A DNA stretch of 64,000 nucleotides from Stomoxys calcitrans (taxonomy: Eukaryota > Arthropoda > Insecta > Diptera > Muscidae). Shown here piece after piece: positions 59,300-64,000 of the stretch; position 1 is the stretch's first letter; every line of letters starts with the position of its first letter. Both the position numbers and the translations under genes were made by a program. Location of the stretch: NCBI RefSeq assembly GCF_963082655.1, contig NC_081554.1:58328756-58392755 (forward strand). Reading direction: 5' to 3'. The notes under the pieces were generated by a model that was given only the letters and a program-made list of their open reading frames with translations, had not been told where the DNA came from and made no database searches.

Positions 59300-61262
59300 G
59301 TGTAGATCGTAGTTTTCAGTACGTATATTGTAGTTCGTAGTTTACAGTATGTAGTTTGTAGTATGTGGTTTGTTGTGTGTAGTTTGAAGTGTGTAGTTTG
59401 TAATATGTAGTTTATACTACACACTATAATTGTAGTATGTAGTATGCAGTTTGTAGTATGTAGTTTGTGGTATGTAATATGTAGTTTGTAGTATGTAGTT
59501 TGTAGTTTGCAGTTTGTAGTATGTATTTTGTAGTATGTAGTTTGTAGTCCGTTGTATGTCGTTTGAAGTATGTTGTTTGTAGTATGTAGTATGCAGTTTG
59601 TAGTATGTAGTTGGTAGTATGTAGTTTGTAGTATGTAGTTTGTAACATGTAGTTTATAGTATGTAGTTTGTAGGATGTCGTTTGAAGTATGTATTGGGTT
59701 GCCCAAAAAGTAATTACCGATTTTTCATATAGTCGGCGTTGACAAATTGTGAAAAAAGTATATTTGATTAAAGTCATTCTAAGTTTTATTAAAAATGCAT
59801 TTACTTTCTTTTAAAAAATCCGCAATTACTTTTTGGGCAACCCAATAGTTTGTAGTATGTTGATTGTAGTATGTAGTTTGTAGTATGTAGTATGTAGTTT
59901 GTTGTATGTAGTTTGTGGTATGTAGTATGTAGTATATAGTATGTAGTATGTAGTTTGTAGTATGTAGTATGTAGTGTGTTGTTTGTAGTATGTAGTTTGT
60001 AGTATGGAGTATGTAGTATATAGTATGTAGTATGTAGTATGTTGATTGTAGTATGTAGTTTGTAGTATGCAGTTTGTTGTATGTAGTTTGTGGCATGTAG
60101 TTTGTAGTTTGTAGCATGTAGTATGCAGTATGTAGTATGTAGTATGTAGTATGTAGAATGCAGTTGGTAGTATGTAGTATGTAGTTTGTAGTATGTAGTA
60201 TGTAGTATGTAGTATGTAGTATGTAGTATGTAGTATGTAGTATGTAGTATGTAGTATGTAGTATGTAGTATGTAGTATGTAGTATGTAGTATGTAGTATG
60301 TAGTATGTAGTATGTAGTATGTAGTATGTAGTATGTAGTATGTAGTATGTAGTATGTAGTATGTAGTATGTAGTATGCAGTATGTAGTATGTAGTATGTA
60401 GTATGTAGTATGTAGTATGCAGTTGGTAGTATGTAGTATGTAGTTTGTAGTATGTAGTATGTAGTATGTAGTATGCAGTTGGTAGTATGTAGTATGTAGT
60501 TTGTAGTATGTAGTATGTAGTATGTAGTATGTAGTATGTAGTATGTAGTATGTAGTATGTAGTATGTAGTATGTAGTATGTAGTATGTAGTATGTAGTAT
60601 GTAGTATGTAGTATGTAGTATGTAGTATGTAGTATGTAGTATGTAGTATGTAGTATGTAGTATGTAGTATGTAGTATGTAGTATGTAGTATGTAGTATGT
60701 AGTATGTAGTATGTAGTATGTAGTATGTAGTATGTAGTATGTAGTATGTAGTATGTAGTATGTAGTATGTAGTATGTAGTATGTAGTATGTAGTATGTAG
60801 TATGTAGTATGTAGTATGTAGTATGTAGTATGTAGTATGTAGTATGTAGTATGTAGTATGTAGTATGTAGTATGTAGTATGTAGTATGTAGTATGTAGTA
60901 TGTAGTATGTAGTATGTAGTATGTAGTATGTAGTGTGTAGTATGTAGTATGTAGTATGTAGTATGTAGTATGTTGTATGTAGTATGTAGTATGTAGTATG
61001 AAAGTATGTAGTATGTAGTATGTTGAATCTAGTATGTAGTATGTAGTATGTAGTGTGTAGTTTGTAATATGTAGTATGTAGTATGTAGTATGCAGAATGT
61101 AGTATGTTGAATGTAGTTTGTAGTATGTAGTGTGTGGTATGTAGTTTGAAGTATGTAGTTTGTGGTATGTAGTATGTAGTATGCAGTTTGTAGTATGCAG
61201 TTTGTAGTATATAGTTTGTAGTATGTGTTTTGTTGTATGTAGTTTGTAGTACGAAGTTTGAT
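59300..61262. repeat. GTAGTAT/GTAGTTT heptamer microsatellite (~1.9 kb)
   Basis: The array is mixed in the outer parts (GTAGTTT, GTAGTAT, GCAGTTT) and almost pure GTAGTAT from about 60,185 to 61,000, with islands of GCAGTTG at about 60,420 and 60,478. A mariner MITE splits it at 59,694-59,845. Three heptamers make seven codons, so one minus-strand frame stays open for 528 codons (59,801-61,387) as repeats of ILHTTYY. I do not call this a gene. Confidence 0.97.
59694..59845. mobile_element. Mariner MITE, 152 bp, inside the heptamer array
   Basis: TTGGGTTGCCCAAAAAGTAA at the left and CTTTTTGGGCAACCCAA at the right are flanked by TA on both sides. It keeps CATATAGTCGGCGTTGAC but lacks the CAGTTATCAGCTGTTAC segment seen in the other two copies. 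The array continues on both sides, so the MITE arrived after the array had formed. Confidence 0.93.
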
Positions 61263-61389
61263 GTATGTAATTTGTAGTTTCTGATTCTTGTTGAGTGGAG
61301 CGGACGTTTTGTTATTTCGCTCCGCAAAAATTTGCCTGTAACTCGTAATAGGTCATTATTTTTGAAAGAAATATTTAAGTCACTCACAG

Positions 61390-61786
61390 ATAGCTACAAT
61401 AGTGTTATCCTATTAAGCGGTTGATTATCTGCGTCTGTTTCCAGTGGAGCGGCAGATCTAGAGCCCGGAAGTAGGCTTAGAATAGACTCCAAAGACCCAA
61501 CAGCTGCGGTGGTGGCATCAGGCCGTAGCATGTTGAAACCTCGACCGGTGGAGCGGCTGCTCCAGGCTCCACTAGACGACAGCTCGGGGATTCCCTGCAC
61601 AGGCGGGATTCATCTACAATAGATTGGGAAACTGTACCGCAGTCAACCAAAAGACTGCGGGAACCCAGAGGGTATCCCATGCTTAAAAGAACTAGGGCGA
61701 ACAATAGTTAAACGGGTCCTAGATCGCTAGGGACAGTTTGCTAATATCGCTAGGGACAGTTTGGTGATGGCAGTTTTTGACAAGGG
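61390..61786 (+). pseudogene. LINE ORF1 5' part, degraded
   Basis: The plus strand reads in one frame as fragments such as GSRLRIDSKDPTAAVVASGR, SMLKPRPVERLLQAPLDDSS and LKELGRTIVKRVLDR. It resembles the N-terminal ORF1 region of fly LINEs in style, and it lies directly upstream of better ORF1 sequence at 62,066. Assignment of this part rests mainly on position and is moderate. The sequence is cut by the SINE inserted at 61,787. Confidence 0.5.
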
Positions 61787-62055
61787 GAGGCCACCGTAGC
61801 GCAGAGGTTAGCATGTCCGCCTATGACGCTGAACGCCTGGGTTCGAATCCTGGCGAGACCATCAGACAAAAAAAATTGTTCACCAGTGGTTTTCCCCTCC
61901 TAATGCTGGCGACATTTGTGAGGTACTATGCCTCTCCAAAGAGGTGTCGCACTGCGGCTCGCCGTTCGGACATGGCTATATAAAAGGAGGCCCCTCATCA
62001 TTGAGCTTAGTTTAAAGCTGTTCCTTAGTGGAATGGCAAAATTTGCATTTAGTTG
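61787..62055 (+). mobile_element. tRNA-derived SINE with 10-bp target-site duplication
   Basis: The element begins AGGCCACCGTAGCGCAGAGG and has a B box in GGGTTCGAATCC. It runs through GTGAGGTACTATGCCTCTCC and GTTCGGACATGGCTATATAA to CTTAGTGGAATGGCAAAATT. TTGACAAGGG stands directly before it (61,777-61,786) and is repeated after it (62,056-62,065), a clear target-site duplication. It interrupts the LINE ORF1 region. Confidence 0.92.
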
Positions 62056-62065
62056 TTGACAAGGG

Positions 62066-63331
62066 TGAACAACAGGACTGCATACCTGGTGTGGGATAGT
62101 CAATGGACTGTCATCAGTATACTCCGGTGTCCTTGCGAAATTTCCCGAGTCTCCTCCAGTTTGTGACGATGCAGGCTGGTATCGAGATTGATATAAACTA
62201 CTTGCCTTCGGGGACCAACGCTTAATTGAAATGCATGGTTGCGCCTTAAAAAAGATTGATGAGATCTGTCCAGGCGTAGCCGAGATTAAGTCAAGAAGGA
62301 AGATATTCCTTCTCAACCAATGGCGCACGCTTAGATGTCAAGGATTCCACATGACTAAGGAATTGTGTTCCCAATCTTTCAACCACAGACTGAAAGATTG
62401 GTAGATTGGATGAGGCTGATGGTGACGGCTGTCTCGCAGACCTCAACAAGTCTGAAGGGGTTGTATCCTACGGTCTCAACAAATTGGTGTGGGATAGTCA
62501 ATGGACTGTCATCAGTATACTCCGGTGTCCTTGCGAAATTTCCCGAGTCTCCTCCAGTTTGTGACGATGCAGGCTGGTATCGAGATTGATATAAACTACT
62601 TGCCTTCGGGGACCAACGCTTAATTGAAATGCATGGTTGCGCCTTAAAAAAGATTGATGAGATCTGTCCAGGCGTAGCCGAGATTAAGTCAAGAAGGAAG
62701 ATATTCCTTCTCAACCAATGGCGCACGCTTAGATGTCAAGGATTCCACATGACTAAGGAATTGTGTTCCCAATCTTTCAACCACAGACTGAAAGATTGGT
62801 AGATTGGATGAGGCTGATGGTGACGGCTGTCTCGCAGACCTCAACAAGTCTGAAGGGGTTGTATCCTACGGTCTCAACAAATTGAAACTGAAGGTCTATA
62901 AAGGCGGTGGGGTTGGGGAATCAGGAGATGGCTCAGCAATTGTTGCTGATCACTTGCGTGAGGAATGATCAACCACATCGTTAAGGTCTGGCGGATTTCA
63001 GAAGACTGAAAATATCCCTGCCCCAATCGGGACAGAAAGGGAAGGCATCGAAACGGACCCGAGAAGCCCTGTGTTGATGCGTCATCCGGTTGGACTGGGC
63101 CCAAGGTGTGTGCCAGCGGGGAAGCAACTAGCGAAGCATCTAAGAAGGAATCGTCCACTCCCTAAATATCCAGTGTCCTGAGGAAGAGTGGTTTCACAGC
63201 TTTCTCACCTGCCCCTGCATGCGTACGGAAGCACCTCATGACAAGATCTAACGAATCTTGTGAGAATGAACACCTGGTGTAATCAGAAGACGAGGCCAAC
63301 ACAACAGTGGTCGAAGTTCTAAATCCTGACT
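62066..63331 (+). pseudogene. LINE ORF1 C-terminal part, duplicated and degraded
   Basis: The frame around 62,150-62,300 reads VCDDAGWYRD, stop, YKLLAFGDQR, EMHGCALKKIDEICPGVAEI, matching a pattern I recall from ORF1 of fly LOA/R1-like LINEs (AGWYRGYKV, CGDQRS, KIGEVWPGA). It carries at least one in-frame stop. The segment is present twice in tandem (see 62,088-62,883). The far end reads NTTVV-like (EANTTVVEVLNPD) just before ORF2, as at an ORF1/ORF2 border. It is nonfunctional. Confidence 0.65.
62088..62883. repeat. 398-bp tandem duplication, two apparently identical copies
   Basis: GGTGTGGGATAGTCAATGGA starts at 62,088 and at 62,486. By eye the two 398-bp copies match base for base through to ACGGTCTCAACAAATTG. 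Antisense frames at 61,900-62,328 and 62,379-62,726 share their first ~90 residues exactly, which supports the identity. Confidence 0.92.
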
Positions 63332-63850
63332 ATGTTCCGGTTTCTACAGATAAATCTCCACCATTGTAAGGCCGCTTCGACGGCACTAAATGTTCTGCTG
63401 TTGGCAGGGGTGCATGGAAGAATGGCTCGTGGACTAAGAACGCCGGGATTTAAACTACTTAAGGGTATGGGGAATGGGAGACATAAAGCCTGTATTCTTG
63501 CAAAGAGTAATCTAATTTTTTTTCTTCTTACATCGCCAAGCACTGAAGATTCAGTAGTAGCCAGCCTTGAAATAAATAAGTCTCATTACTGGCTGGCTTC
63601 TGCCATATATAGGGCATACGATTCAGAGATACCTCCTTCTAACCTTAAGTTGCTGGTTGAAGCCGGAAGGAGGAAGAAGAGCCTCATTGTAGGAAGTAAT
63701 GCTAATGCACATCACCAGATATAGGACGAACACGCATCTCATTGCACCTGAAGAAATTGACCTCCTCCGGCAAACCAGAGTAGTTCTAGCTCAATTACGA
63801 TCCTCATTCGGCCCGACGCCATAGCCTTGGGCGTGGTCTAACTATCCTTA
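63332..63850 (+). pseudogene. LINE ORF2 with internal deletion (endonuclease joined to C-terminal tail)
   Basis: The frame 63,332-63,724 starts MFRFLQINLHHCKAAS and reads as the apurinic-type endonuclease of a non-LTR element, through LKLLVEAGRRKKSLIVG to SNANAHHQI. The segment with the catalytic glutamate (the usual IQEPW) is missing after LLLAGVHG, and the usual SDAN motif is SNAN. Right after the stop, another frame gives LIAPEEIDLLRQTRVVLAQL, which resembles the region after RNase H near the ORF2 C-terminus. The whole reverse transcriptase and RNase H therefore seem deleted. ORF2 is normally about 1,000 or more residues; this one retains perhaps 170. Confidence 0.8.
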
Positions 63851-64000
63851 TATAACGTGGAATCAAACCACTTTCTGGTTGTATCAAACCATTTCAAAAT
63901 GAGGTCAAACCACTTCAAAGTGCAGTCGAACCATTTCAAGATGAAATCGATTCCCTTCATTGTTTGTCCATTTCAAGGTGGAGTCAATCCACTCCAAGGT
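63851..64000 (+). repeat. 21-bp minisatellite block 9, cut by window edge
   Basis: GTGGAATCAAACCACTTTCT, AGGTCAAACCACTTCAAAGT and CAAGGTGGAGTCAATCCACT are units of the 28-43 kb array, in the same orientation. The array presumably continues beyond the window. Confidence 0.88.

Noticed and set aside
59300..61262. Telomeric repeat
   Set aside because: The GTAGTAT unit is not a known insect telomere repeat, dipterans lack TTAGG arrays, and flanks are interstitial.
59801..61387. 528-codon open frame on the minus strand
   Set aside because: It is a read-through of the heptamer microsatellite (ILHTTYY repeats) plus a MITE end (WVAQK-like residues belong to the MITE terminus family). There is no domain and no coding-like composition.
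61787..61865. Functional tRNA gene
   Set aside because: A- and B-box-like sequences are present, but the element has a long non-tRNA body, a SINE tail and a target-site duplication, and I cannot close an acceptor stem.

Overview
The window is a repeat-dominated, AT-rich stretch of an insect genome, most likely a higher (calyptrate, probably muscid) fly. That placement is inference. It rests on mini-me/DINE-1-like dipteran elements carrying GTCY microsatellites, a mellifera-subfamily mariner MITE, a tRNA-headed SINE and LOA/R1/I-type non-LTR retrotransposon relics. I find no intact host gene, no tRNA or rRNA gene, no CRISPR array and no bacterial-type operon. Every long open frame I examined is either a tandem-repeat artefact (period divisible by 3) or a retrotransposon relic.

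Layout. 1-1,860: 153-bp tandem array (family C), followed by family C and family A element heads to 2.74 kb. 2.75-5.14 kb: ~408-bp tandem repeat. 5.1-7.1 kb: no recognisable gene. 7.1-7.83 kb: diverged ~140-bp repeats sharing a conserved 20-bp core. 7.83-20.94 kb: alternating family A (mini-me-like) and family B (CTAG-ended, C/G-run-rich) elements, three times as the same head-to-head compound, with mariner MITEs. 22.3-25.2 kb: a long family A variant with ~154-bp monomers, a trimeric higher-order repeat and a 197-bp GACR microsatellite. 25.67-27.26 kb: a decayed LINE (RT and RNase H) on the minus strand. 28-43.2 kb: a huge degenerate 21-bp minisatellite field, always in the same orientation, broken by SINE, LINE and element insertions. 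It reappears at 63.85 kb at the window edge.

43.22-47.98 kb holds the most striking structure. About 48 copies of a 41-bp repeat face about 41 copies of its exact reverse complement across a ~1.08-kb single-copy core. This is the architecture of a foldback (FB/Galileo-like) transposon or of a long-hairpin RNA locus. 48.7-50.76 kb: tandemly amplified pieces of a LINE RNase H domain and 3' end. 50.9-51.25 kb: a 340-bp foldback MITE. 52-57.1 kb: family D and A elements. 57.1-58.3 kb: a 145-bp satellite sharing the 20-bp core of the 7-kb cluster. 59.3-61.26 kb: a GTAGTAT heptamer array. 61.4-63.84 kb: a plus-strand LINE with ORF1 split by a SINE, a 398-bp identical tandem duplication and an internally deleted ORF2.

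No host pathway can be reconstructed. The window reads as pericentromeric-like or large-intron/intergenic DNA, shaped by transposition and by repeated tandem amplification of transposon parts. All family assignments come from reading the sequence; no search was run.
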